Below, piece after piece: positions 53,758-61,315 of a stretch of 64,000 nt of DNA. The stretch comes from Acidobacteriota bacterium (lineage in GTDB: Bacteria > Acidobacteriota > Blastocatellia > RBC074). Location of the stretch: positions 558,001 through 622,000 of the forward strand of contig JAFDVI010000024.1 of assembly GCA_018269055.1 (NCBI GenBank), given 5' to 3'. The position numbers and the translations under genes were made by a program. The stretch's first letter is position 1. Each line of letters opens with the position of its first letter. The notes below the pieces were generated by a model. That model worked only from the letters and a program-made list of their open reading frames with translations, did not search any database and was not told where the DNA came from.

Positions 53758-54966
53758 ATGAAAATTGCCATTTTGGGGACGCGAGGTATACCCGCCAATT
53801 ATGGTGGTTTTGAAACCTTCGCAGAGCAATTGGGGACGCGGTTGGTGGAGCGGGGGCATCAGGTGACGGTCTACGGGCGGAAACATTATTCGGTTACGGA
53901 TAGCAAATTTTACCGCGGCGTTGAATTGGTTACATTGCCGACCATTCGCCACAAATACTTCGACACCATCATTCATACCTTCCTTTCGGTTCTACACGCT
54001 TCTCCACGGAAATATGATGTCATTTTGATTTGCAACGCGGCGAACACCATCTTTTCGTTTATCCCACGTTTGTTTGGAACCCCGACATTGGTCAACGTGG
54101 ATGGGTTGGAGCGCAAACGCAAAAAATGGAATTGGGTTGGGCGGACATACTACCTTCTCTCGGAATGGCTTTCGACATTTTTGCCGACGGCGATTGTCAC
54201 CGATGCTCAGGTGATTCAGGACTATTACGCCACGCGGTACAAAAAAGAATCGGCAATGATCGCCTACGGCGCTGAAGTTGCGCGTCGTGCCGAGCCAGAA
54301 AAACTTTCCCGCTTCGGATTATGTCCGAATGGTTATGTGTTGTATGTCAGCCGGTTGGAACCGGAAAACAATGCCCATCTGGTGATCGAAGCGTTTGAGA
54401 GGGTCAAAACGGAAATGCCGTTGGTGGTTGTCGGCGGAGCGCCGTATGCCCAGGAATATATTGCTCAGTTGAAAAGCACACGTGATTCGCGCGTAAAATT
54501 TCTTGGGTTTGTATTTGGTGAAGATTACCGCGCACTGCAACAAAACGCGTATTGTTATGTCCATGCCACGGAAGTCGGCGGGACACATCCGGCTTTGATC
54601 GAAGCGATGGGAGCAGGAAACTGCGCTTTGACGCTGAATACGCCTGAAAACCGGGAGGTCATCAACGGAGCAGGCATTGTTTACGACTCCGTTACGGATT
54701 TAACCGCCAAATTGCAACAGGTCATTGACCATCCGGAAATGATTGGCGAATACCGTCGCCGCTCAATGGATAGGGTATTGGAGCTTTACGATTGGGAACA
54801 GATTACGAATCAATATGATGTGTTGCTGTCGAATCTGGCAGGCGTTGAGCTTCCGGTCAGAAAATCCGTCGTCGGTAGGCCCATTGCCGCTCAAACCGAA
54901 TCCGCAATGAAATCATTTGTCCAGGAGCCGGTAAAAGTTCGTGGCGCGGCGAAATCTGTCCATTGA
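53758..54966 (+). CDS. Glycosyltransferase with DUF1972 N-terminal domain (GT4-like)
   Basis: GT-B glycosyltransferase for surface polysaccharide. The 402 residues start KIAILGTRGIPANYGGFETF, the DUF1972 signature of rhamnosyl-transferase-like enzymes. NVDGLERKRKKWN and YAGAEVARRAEP-type linker text (here AYGAEVARRAEP) follow, then the GT1/4 C-terminal domain with VLYVSRLEPENNAHLVIEAF, VVVGGAPYAQEY and the nucleotide-sugar loop EVGGTHPALIEAMGAGNCAL. The polysaccharide-export permease gene starts close to its stop codon, so both serve capsule, O-antigen or exopolysaccharide synthesis. Confidence 0.9.
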   Translation: MKIAILGTRGIPANYGGFETFAEQLGTRLVERGHQVTVYGRKHYSVTDSKFYRGVELVTLPTIRHKYFDTIIHTFLSVLHASPRKYDVILICNAANTIFSFIPRLFGTPTLVNVDGLERKRKKWNWVGRTYYLLSEWLSTFLPTAIVTDAQVIQDYYATRYKKESAMIAYGAEVARRAEPEKLSRFGLCPNGYVLYVSRLEPENNAHLVIEAFERVKTEMPLVVVGGAPYAQEYIAQLKSTRDSRVKFLGFVFGEDYRALQQNAYCYVHATEVGGTHPALIEAMGAGNCALTLNTPENREVINGAGIVYDSVTDLTAKLQQVIDHPEMIGEYRRRSMDRVLELYDWEQITNQYDVLLSNLAGVELPVRKSVVGRPIAAQTESAMKSFVQEPVKVRGAAKSVH

Positions 54967-54979
54967 TTGTGATTTGCGA

Positions 54980-55834
54980 ATGCCAGCCAGCAATCCTCCA
55001 TCCGCGATGAATTATAGTTCCAGCGCGAAAACCCCTTTATGGCGCCCTGCTTGGGCGCTTTTGCGCCAGCACCGCGGGTTGATTCGATCAATGGTGCTGC
55101 GTGATTTAACCAGTCGCTACAAAGGCTCAGTCATGGGCTTAAGCTGGGCAATCATCACCCCAGCAGTTCAGATCGTCATTTTCACGGTCATTTTTTCCGG
55201 AATCTTCAGCGCGCGCTTTGGCGAGCAAGGCGGCCATCTGCGGTTCGCCGTGTATTTGTTTTGTGGAATGTTGCCATGGATTGCCTTCAGCGATGGTCTG
55301 CTGCGGTCCACGACGGCGATGACCGACAACATCAATTTAGTGCGTCGAGTCGTTTTTCCGCTCGAAGCGTTGCCGGTCAACCTGGCGTTTTCAGCCCTAA
55401 TCCAGCAGTTGTTGGGAACGGTTGTTTTGCTGATCGCGGCTGGGCTAATGCAACGGACGCTGCATTTGACTGTATTGTGGTTGCCGGTTTTGTTGATTCC
55501 TCAACTACTGATGACGATTGGCTTGGGATGGTTAATGGCCAGTCTGGGCGTGTTCATTCGTGATATGGCCCAGGTCAATCAACTGGCCCTACAAGCCAGC
55601 ATGTACCTGACCCCGATTCTTTATCCGGAAACTCTGGTTCCGCCGAATTACCACTGGTTGGTGGATGCGAACCCAATTGCACCATTGATTCGCAGCTATC
55701 GTTGGAGCCTGTTGGAGGGTCGAATGCCGGATTGGCGTGGTTTGAGCTTTACGATGGCCTTTGCGCTGCTCTGCTTTGGGTTTGGGTATTGGTGGTTCGA
55801 GCGGACAAAAAAAGCCTTTGCCGATGTGATGTAA
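54980..55834 (+). CDS. ABC-2 type polysaccharide export permease (Wzm/KpsM-like)
   Basis: Inner-membrane permease of about 284 residues with six hydrophobic spans. The start region LIRSMVLRDLTSRYKGSVMG and LSWAIITPAVQIVIFTVIFS is the classic Wzm N-terminus; MLPWIAFSDGLLRSTTAMTD and MYLTPILYPETLVPPNYHWL also fit. An ATG at 55007 is a good alternative start, and the frame extends back into the glycosyltransferase gene (54941). The ATPase partner (Wzt) that normally follows is absent: the next 450 bp hold no gene and the following gene is on the other strand. Confidence 0.9.
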   Translation: MPASNPPSAMNYSSSAKTPLWRPAWALLRQHRGLIRSMVLRDLTSRYKGSVMGLSWAIITPAVQIVIFTVIFSGIFSARFGEQGGHLRFAVYLFCGMLPWIAFSDGLLRSTTAMTDNINLVRRVVFPLEALPVNLAFSALIQQLLGTVVLLIAAGLMQRTLHLTVLWLPVLLIPQLLMTIGLGWLMASLGVFIRDMAQVNQLALQASMYLTPILYPETLVPPNYHWLVDANPIAPLIRSYRWSLLEGRMPDWRGLSFTMAFALLCFGFGYWWFERTKKAFADVM

Positions 55835-56288
55835 TCTGCGGCAAAATTCCGGTCAAACATCCTGATTGCCCATAGAAAAGAATTCTTACCGGTTGAAAAT
55901 TTTCTATAGCCGTTTTTATCCGATTGAGTAAGTTTTACAGAAATCGTCTTGAGAAAAGGTTTAACGATTCTGGGAAAATGCGCAATGAGCCTGTATTTAT
56001 TGGGTTTTTTTGGTTTTGTGGGGCATTGCCAGACTGTGGCATCGTGGTTGCACTCGCTTAAGTGGGGCAACGAGATACCAGGTGGTTAACTCCACTGACG
56101 GTGTCAAGCGGTTACCAAGGGTGAGGAAGGTAACCGCACTTATCAGGCGCTGACAGGCAATCCCACGACTGTCAGCGCCGATTTCTTTTTGTAGAACAGG
56201 TTTTCCAACCTGTTCTGGGTTTCAGCAAATCACCCGCTCCGAATCATCAGTGTTCTTGCCAAAGCAGGCACAGGTTGGAAAACCTGTG
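55835..56288. other. Intergenic region with tandem hairpins, a terminator and a REP-like pair
   Basis: No gene is supported. From 56040 on the sequence is rich in structure. GCGGTTACC-N12-GGTAACCGC lies at 56108-56137 and GCGCTGACAG-N12-CTGTCAGCGC at 56147-56178. The latter is followed by CGATTTCTTTTT and is a good terminator on the plus strand. The REP-like pair at 56191-56292 follows. It is either a long structured 3' UTR of the permease transcript or an independent small RNA. Confidence 0.6.
56147..56190 (+). terminator. Terminator downstream of the export permease
   Basis: A perfect 10-bp stem (56147-56156 with 56169-56178) with a 12-nt loop is followed by a T-rich tract. It is the only clear terminator for the glycosyltransferase-permease unit, 313 nt after the permease stop codon. 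Confidence 0.7.
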
Positions 56289-56292
56289 CTAC
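56191..56292. repeat. REP-like inverted pair with compensatory changes
   Basis: Arms 56191-56215 and 56268-56292 are 25 nt each and differ at only two positions as reverse complements. Each arm is a palindrome: GAACAGGTT-TTCC-AACCTGTTC on the left; on the right, read on the minus strand, GCACAGGTT-TTCC-AACCTGTGC. The two differences sit opposite each other in the hairpin, so one base pair has changed as a pair. The outer GTAG of the right arm supplies the TAG stop codon of the acyltransferase gene (56289-56291). Confidence 0.8.
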
Positions 56293-57602
56293 TTCAGATT
56301 TACCTCTCCGGCTTTACGAATGTCGTAAGCAAACGAAACGAAGGTTTGCAGATAGGCAATCATCGCAATAGCCAGCGCACCGTAAATCGTCAATGTCGGT
56401 CGCGGTAATTCGGCCAGCCAAACTGCCGCTGAAATAACAGCCAGCATCACCGCAGCAATCAACCAGCGGTAAATCACCTCGAACCACAAAACGAAAACGG
56501 CGATGAATCCCAACACCGCCACCAGCGTTCCCAGCCCGTGCGGCCAAAACAACAATAACACCATCGAAAAGTAATAGCTGGCGACTAAGCCTCGAACGAA
56601 TTTTTGAAGCGTGAAATAGTGTTCATAAAAAAATGGGAAGAACGCCGCCAATGCCGCCACCACCAACCACAAATTTCGTTCGCCGGACGGAACAGCCAAT
56701 GCGCTGCAAAGCGGATAATGCCAGATCAAAATCAACCAGACCGGCATCGTATTGCGAATCCATTTGGCCAGCCTCCCTGGTTTGATCAGTGCCAGATCAG
56801 CCATCAGGTAAATGTAGTAGCCGAATGCAGGCAACAAAACTCCCAGCCAGGTTTCGCCAATTGTATTTCGACGAATTGCGACGATGATCGTTACAATCAC
56901 GGCAATCAACGGCGCCCATTCGTAACTGCGAACGTTCGAGGGCGGCTGGCGATACCAGCGTTCGTAAGCGTCATGCACGCGCAAGGAGGGAGTCAGGGAA
57001 CGGTTGATGCTGTCGGCGACCTGTTCCATGACCTGCTGGTGAAACTCTTTGTTATCGCGGCGGGCTGTGCGGTCAGATTCGTTGAGTCGAATCGGTTCAT
57101 GAAATCGAACAATGATTTTTGCCGGCTTGGGTAACAGTTTCCACTTTGGCCAGGCGCGATAAGCTCCACCAATGGTAACTGGAACGACCTGCGCGCCGGT
57201 CTCAACAGCCAACCGAGCGACGCCGGTTCGTAGTTCGCCCATCGGTCCTAGTTCAGAACGCTGCCCTTCAGGAAAAATGCCCAGTGCATCTCCACTGTTG
57301 AGAACATTCAATGCTTGACGGAACGCCGATTCGCCTTTGCCTTTGCGAACATCCACCGGGAAAGCCCCCATCGCGCGAATCAACTGGCCCAGCACTGGAA
57401 CTTTGAACAACGCATCCCATGCCATAAACCGAATCTTGCGATTGATCGGCAACATCACCAGCACCGGATCAAGATAGGACGGATGGTTTCCCGCGATAAT
57501 CACCGCGCCGCGTTCCGGAACGTTTTCCAATCCGTGATACTCAACAGCAAACAACGCGCGAAATACTGGCCAGCCAATGGATTTCAACAATTTTAGAAGC
57601 AT
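56289..57602 (-). CDS. PlsC-type acyltransferase fused to a multi-span membrane domain
   Basis: The first half (about 1-215) is a glycerol-phosphate acyltransferase domain with the catalytic GNHPSYLDPV (H-x4-D), the glycine/arginine block in FPVDVRKGKGESAF, FPEGQRSELG and VPVTIGGAY. It probably acylates lysophosphatidate in the inner membrane. The second half (about 225-437) has six or more hydrophobic spans (YYFSMVLLLFWPHGLGTLVA and others), which plain PlsC enzymes of about 240 residues lack. Its role is unknown; it may flip or bind lipid. The TAG stop codon lies within a REP-like repeat arm. Confidence 0.88.
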   Translation of the reverse strand: MLLKLLKSIGWPVFRALFAVEYHGLENVPERGAVIIAGNHPSYLDPVLVMLPINRKIRFMAWDALFKVPVLGQLIRAMGAFPVDVRKGKGESAFRQALNVLNSGDALGIFPEGQRSELGPMGELRTGVARLAVETGAQVVPVTIGGAYRAWPKWKLLPKPAKIIVRFHEPIRLNESDRTARRDNKEFHQQVMEQVADSINRSLTPSLRVHDAYERWYRQPPSNVRSYEWAPLIAVIVTIIVAIRRNTIGETWLGVLLPAFGYYIYLMADLALIKPGRLAKWIRNTMPVWLILIWHYPLCSALAVPSGERNLWLVVAALAAFFPFFYEHYFTLQKFVRGLVASYYFSMVLLLFWPHGLGTLVAVLGFIAVFVLWFEVIYRWLIAAVMLAVISAAVWLAELPRPTLTIYGALAIAMIAYLQTFVSFAYDIRKAGEVNLK

Positions 57603-57655
57603 AGGGAAGGAAGAAATTCAATGTCCAACAGTGTGTTTCATTAAAAGAATAGTTG

Positions 57656-57671
57656 TATTTCACGTGAAACA
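57656..57671. promoter_or_regulatory. Putative parS (ParB-binding) site
   Basis: The 16-mer TATTTCACGTGAAACA matches the broadly conserved chromosomal parS palindrome TGTTTCACGTGAAACA at 15 of 16 positions. The 12-bp core TTTCACGTGAAA is a perfect palindrome. It lies in the 107-bp space between the acyltransferase and dehydratase genes, where a second half-site-like TGTTTCA occurs at 57634-57640. No parA/parB gene is in the window. Confidence 0.6.
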
Positions 57672-57709
57672 CTCCAGAGAATTTTGAACTTTGTCTCGCG
57701 ACAATTCGG

Positions 57710-59431
57710 TTAGTGAGATTCACGCGTGACTTCCGTGCCACTGCGTCCAACCAGAAAATCGAAATCCGCTCCCTGGTCGGCCTGCAGAACATGATCCACA
57801 TAAAGCTTGTAATACCCGCGATTAAAGGGAGAAGTTGGTTGCTGCCAACGCGTGCGCCGAGCGGCCAATTCATCATCGGACACTTCCAGGTGCAGCTTAC
57901 GCATCGGCACATCCAGTTGGATGTAATCACCATTTTGGACCAACGCCAGAGGCCCTCCTGTCGCAGCTTCAGGCGCAACGTGCAATACGACAGTTCCGTA
58001 AGCCGTCCCGCTCATGCGCGCGTCGGAAATGCGAATCATGTCGGAGACGCCTTTTCGCAAAATCTTTTGCGGCAAACCGAAATTGCCGACTTCCGCCATT
58101 CCCGGATACCCGCGCGGCCCGCAATTTTTCAGTACCAGAATGCAGCTTTCGTCAACGTCCAGATTCGGATCGTCAACTCGCGCGTTGTAATCTTCGATAT
58201 TTTCAAACACCACGGCGCGTCCGCGATGTTGCATTAGCTCCGGAGTCGCCGCCGAAGGTTTGATGACGGCTCCGTTCGGACACAGGTTGCCGTCGAGTAT
58301 TGCCAGGCCGCCCTGTTTCACCAACGGCTCGTTGAACGGTTTGATCACCTCGCGGTTGTAACATGGGGCATTTGCCGTATTTTCGCCGATGGTTTTGCCA
58401 TTCACGGTCATCGCATCGCGGTTGATCAAATCGCCAAGCTCGCGAATCACCGCTGGCACGCCGCCCGCGTAATAAAAATCCTCCATCAGGTATTTGCCCG
58501 AAGGCATCAGGTTGACCAAACAAGGAACATCGCGGCCAAGCGCATCAAAATCGCTGAGTTTGAAATCAATGCCCAAGCGTCCGGCTAATGCCAGCAAATG
58601 CACCACGGCATTGGTCGAACCGCCGATGGCTCCGACCACACGGACGGCATTTTCAAAGGCTTCGCGGGTCAGGATCTTCGACATGCGCAAATCTTCCTGA
58701 ACCATTTCGACGATGCGGCGGCCGGCCATGTGAGACAAGGCGTATCGCCGCGAATCCACCGCCGGAATCGCCGCGTTCATTGGCATTCCCATTCCCAGCG
58801 ATTCGACTACGCTCGCCATCGTCGAAGCCGTGCCCATCGTCATGCAATGACCCGTCGAACGGCTCATGCAGCTTTCGGCTTCCTGAAAATCGCAGAGTGG
58901 CATGATCCCGGCGCGAACTTCTTCGCTGAATTTCCAAACGTTTGTGCCGGAGCCGATGTCTTCGCCGCGAAACTTGCCGTTCAGCATGGCTCCGCCGGAA
59001 ATGGCCAGCGTCGGCAAATCGCAACTGGCAGCGCCCATCAAACACGCGGGAGTCGTTTTGTCACATCCGACCAGCAACACCACGCCGTCAATCGGGTTGG
59101 CGCGAATGGTTTCTTCCACGTCCATGCTGGCCAGATTACGAAAGAGCATCGCCGTTGGGCGCATCAGGTTTTCGCCCAACGACATCACAGGGAATTCCAT
59201 AGGGAATCCACCTGCTTCATAAATGCCGCGTTTGACGTGTTCGGCGATTTTGCGGAAATGGCCGTTGCACGGCGTCAGATCCGACCACGTGTTGCAGATG
59301 CCAATAACCGGCCGACCATCGAATAAATGGTCCGGGTACCCCTGGTTTTTCGTCCAACTGCGGTGAATGAAGCCGCCTTTATCGGTCGGCCCGAACCAAT
59401 GAGAGCTACGATATTTTTTGGATTGAGACAT
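57710..59431 (-). CDS. IlvD/Edd-family dehydratase (sugar-acid or dihydroxy-acid dehydratase)
   Basis: Iron-sulfur dehydratase. The 573 residues begin with YRSSHWFGPTDKGGFIHRSW, which is typical for the L-arabinonate/D-xylonate dehydratase branch rather than biosynthetic IlvD. Cluster and metal motifs are ICNTWSDLTPCNGHF, LVGCDKTTPACLMGAA and DFQEAESCMSRSTGHCMTMG. The catalytic-serine region is ISDARMSGTAYGTVVLHVAP. It probably acts in pentonate or hexonate breakdown, but no kinase, aldolase or sugar dehydrogenase is next to it. It is divergent from marR and preceded by a perfect 15-bp palindrome. Confidence 0.9.
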   Translation of the reverse strand: MSQSKKYRSSHWFGPTDKGGFIHRSWTKNQGYPDHLFDGRPVIGICNTWSDLTPCNGHFRKIAEHVKRGIYEAGGFPMEFPVMSLGENLMRPTAMLFRNLASMDVEETIRANPIDGVVLLVGCDKTTPACLMGAASCDLPTLAISGGAMLNGKFRGEDIGSGTNVWKFSEEVRAGIMPLCDFQEAESCMSRSTGHCMTMGTASTMASVVESLGMGMPMNAAIPAVDSRRYALSHMAGRRIVEMVQEDLRMSKILTREAFENAVRVVGAIGGSTNAVVHLLALAGRLGIDFKLSDFDALGRDVPCLVNLMPSGKYLMEDFYYAGGVPAVIRELGDLINRDAMTVNGKTIGENTANAPCYNREVIKPFNEPLVKQGGLAILDGNLCPNGAVIKPSAATPELMQHRGRAVVFENIEDYNARVDDPNLDVDESCILVLKNCGPRGYPGMAEVGNFGLPQKILRKGVSDMIRISDARMSGTAYGTVVLHVAPEAATGGPLALVQNGDYIQLDVPMRKLHLEVSDDELAARRTRWQQPTSPFNRGYYKLYVDHVLQADQGADFDFLVGRSGTEVTRESH

Positions 59432-59482
59432 TTTTGCTCGCTTTTGAATGGATTGGTGGCGTCAAAAGCCGTGCTAAGTATA

Positions 59483-59497
59483 ACCAGCCGGGCTGGT
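59483..59497. promoter_or_regulatory. Perfect 15-bp palindrome upstream of the dehydratase
   Basis: ACCAGCC-G-GGCTGGT has 7-bp arms around one central base, 52-66 bp upstream of the dehydratase ATG on the minus strand. A loop of one base makes an RNA hairpin unlikely, so an operator for a regulator of sugar-acid use is more plausible. Confidence 0.4.
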
Positions 59498-59528
59498 CTG
59501 TCCATTTTTTCAGTACTTCAAAAGAAGT

Positions 59529-59579
59529 TTCCTGAAAGACTGTTTCCTTATTGACAATCTTTCAGGAAGCGAGTATCGT
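59529..59579 (+). promoter_or_regulatory. marR promoter overlapped by an 11-bp-arm inverted repeat
   Basis: TTGACA at 59551-59556 and TATCGT at 59574-59579, with 17 nt between, form a good sigma70 promoter for marR. TTCCTGAAAGA (59529-59539) and TCTTTCAGGAA (59558-59568) are perfect reverse complements, with the second arm lying in the -35/-10 spacer. A start site 6-8 nt after the -10 box would leave only a few bases before the ATG at 59590, close to leaderless. MarR autorepression is the simplest reading. Confidence 0.6.
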
Positions 59580-59589
59580 CCTCGCCACG

Positions 59590-60027
59590 ATGACGAAGAA
59601 AGTGAAAATTACACCGAGCGTGGCAGAACAAACCCTGATTCGATTGATGCGGGTTGGGGATCGGTTGTGGCGCGAATCGGATCAACATTTCGCGCAGTGG
59701 GGATTAACGGACAATCATTACAATGTCCTTCGCATCCTGAATGGTTCTGCGGAGCCGATTTCCCAGGTCGAAATTGGCCGGAAGATGTTGTCTTCGCGCG
59801 CCAATGTCACCAAGCTGGTGGATTTGCTGGAAGATCGGAAATTCGTCAAACGGCTCTCGTGCGGTGACCGCCGAGTCAATCTGGTGGATTTGACCGAAGA
59901 AGGGGCGAAATTTATTGAAGAAACTCTGACGGAGGTAATCGGCGTGGCAAACGAACAATTGAAACCGCTGACGCGGGATGAACAAAAAACGCTTTTTACT
60001 CTTCTAGGCAAACTGCTGGAAGAGTAA
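59590..60027 (+). CDS. MarR-family transcriptional regulator
   Basis: Dimeric winged-helix repressor of 145 residues. It shows SDQHFAQWGLTDNHYNVLRI, the recognition-helix region ISQVEIGRKMLSSRANVTKL, and the wing FVKRLSCGDRRVNLVDLTEE. The C-terminal dimerisation helices contain LKPLTRDEQKTLFTLLGKLL. An earlier in-frame start (59551) would place the promoter inside the coding sequence, so the ATG at 59590 is used. It is followed on the same strand by DoxX and pirin genes, a typical MarR-controlled redox-stress set. Confidence 0.93.
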   Translation: MTKKVKITPSVAEQTLIRLMRVGDRLWRESDQHFAQWGLTDNHYNVLRILNGSAEPISQVEIGRKMLSSRANVTKLVDLLEDRKFVKRLSCGDRRVNLVDLTEEGAKFIEETLTEVIGVANEQLKPLTRDEQKTLFTLLGKLLEE

Positions 60028-60098
60028 AAATTTTGCCTCAATTGTTAATTGGGAAACAGTTGAGCGGTAAACTTATCTGATCAAGGGAGGAAACACGT

Positions 60099-60545
60099 AT
60101 GATTAGCAAACTTTTGGCAACGACAAATGACATTCTTCCACTGGTACTGCGGCTGACGTTAGGTTTGGTCATTTTTCCGCACGGTGCGCAAAAATTGCTG
60201 GGCTGGTTTGGCGGATATGGCTTCAGCGCGACCATGAAAGCAATGACGGACATGGGGTTACCAGCGGTGATCGTAATTCTGGTGATTGTAGCCGAGTTTT
60301 TCGGTTCGCTGGGCTTGATCACGGGGTTTTTAACCCGGTTCAACGCTTTTGGCATTGCGGTGGTGATGCTCGGAGCGATCTTTACCGTGCACGCGAAAGT
60401 CGGGTTTTTCATGAATTGGATGGGCCAACAGCAAGGCGAAGGGTTTGAATACCATCTGCTGGTGTTGGGCATTGCCCTGGCGCTGATGATTCGAGGCGGC
60501 GGACGATTTTCAGTGGATGGCGCATTGCAAAGCAATAGGTCCTAA
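60099..60545 (+). CDS. DoxX-family membrane protein
   Basis: Four-span inner-membrane protein of 148 residues. The signature LRLTLGLVIFPHGAQKLLGW is followed by VIVAEFFGSLGLITGFLTRF and FGIAVVMLGAIFTVHAKVGF, with GEGFEYHLLVLGIALALMIR at the end. DoxX proteins take part in redox or thiol stress; the exact role is not fixed. GGGAGGA precedes the ATG. It lies 71 bp after marR and 39 bp before the pirin gene, so the three probably form one operon. Confidence 0.93.
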   Translation: MISKLLATTNDILPLVLRLTLGLVIFPHGAQKLLGWFGGYGFSATMKAMTDMGLPAVIVILVIVAEFFGSLGLITGFLTRFNAFGIAVVMLGAIFTVHAKVGFFMNWMGQQQGEGFEYHLLVLGIALALMIRGGGRFSVDGALQSNRS

Positions 60546-60584
60546 TCTTCGACAAAACGAAACGCGAAATTGAGAGGAGATTTT

Positions 60585-61280
60585 ATGCAGATCATCAAAG
60601 CGAACGACAGGTTTCACATTGAAAGCGATTGGCTATCGGCATACTGGTTGTTCAGTTTCGACCGCTACTACGATCCCAACAACATGAACTTTGGGCCGTT
60701 GCGTGTGTTCAACCACGACACAATTGCGGGCGGCGGAGGATTTCCCACCCATTCGCACCGCGAAATGGAAATCGTCACCTACGTCTTGAGCGGCAAGCTG
60801 GCGCACAAAGACAGCACGGGCGGAGTTGGGTTCATCAACGCCGGCGAAGTCCAGCGAATGTCCGCCGGAACCGCCATTGCGCATTCGGAATTCAACGCGT
60901 CGCAAACCGAGCCGACCCGGTTGTTGCAAATCTGGGTAATGCCGGAACGCGCAGGGTTGAAACCATCATACGAACAAAAACAGTTCACGACGGAACAGCG
61001 AGCAGGGGTTTTGCTGCCGATTGCATCGGGGCAGGATGTGTCCGGCGGCGTGAAGATTCACCAGGACACAACGTTTTACGTGTCCCGGCTGAAAGCAGGT
61101 AATCAGGTTGCGCATGAATTGAAACCCGGTCGCCGCGCATTCCTGTACGTGATCGAAGGCGAGGTCGCATTGAACGGCGAAACCTTGAGCACCGGCGATC
61201 AGGCCAGAATTACAGAATCAGGAAAGTTGGAACTGTCGGCTTCGGATGAAAGCGAGATCATTTTGATTGACTTGCCGTAG
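60585..61280 (+). CDS. Pirin family protein (YhaK-like)
   Basis: Bicupin metal-binding protein of 231 residues, possibly a quercetinase-like dioxygenase or a redox sensor. The N-terminal cupin has FPTHSHREMEIVTYVLSGKL with the metal His and Glu, and MSAGTAIAHSEFNA with a third His. The short C-terminal cupin contains LYVIEGEVALNGETLSTGDQ. This is the YhaK type rather than the longer Pir type. GAGAGGAGA precedes the ATG at 60585; a start five codons earlier is less good. It is the third gene of the marR-doxX-pirin cluster. Confidence 0.92.
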   Translation: MQIIKANDRFHIESDWLSAYWLFSFDRYYDPNNMNFGPLRVFNHDTIAGGGGFPTHSHREMEIVTYVLSGKLAHKDSTGGVGFINAGEVQRMSAGTAIAHSEFNASQTEPTRLLQIWVMPERAGLKPSYEQKQFTTEQRAGVLLPIASGQDVSGGVKIHQDTTFYVSRLKAGNQVAHELKPGRRAFLYVIEGEVALNGETLSTGDQARITESGKLELSASDESEIILIDLP

Positions 61281-61315
61281 TCGCGGAGAGCGGATCAATT
61301 GGCGGGAAGGGGCGA

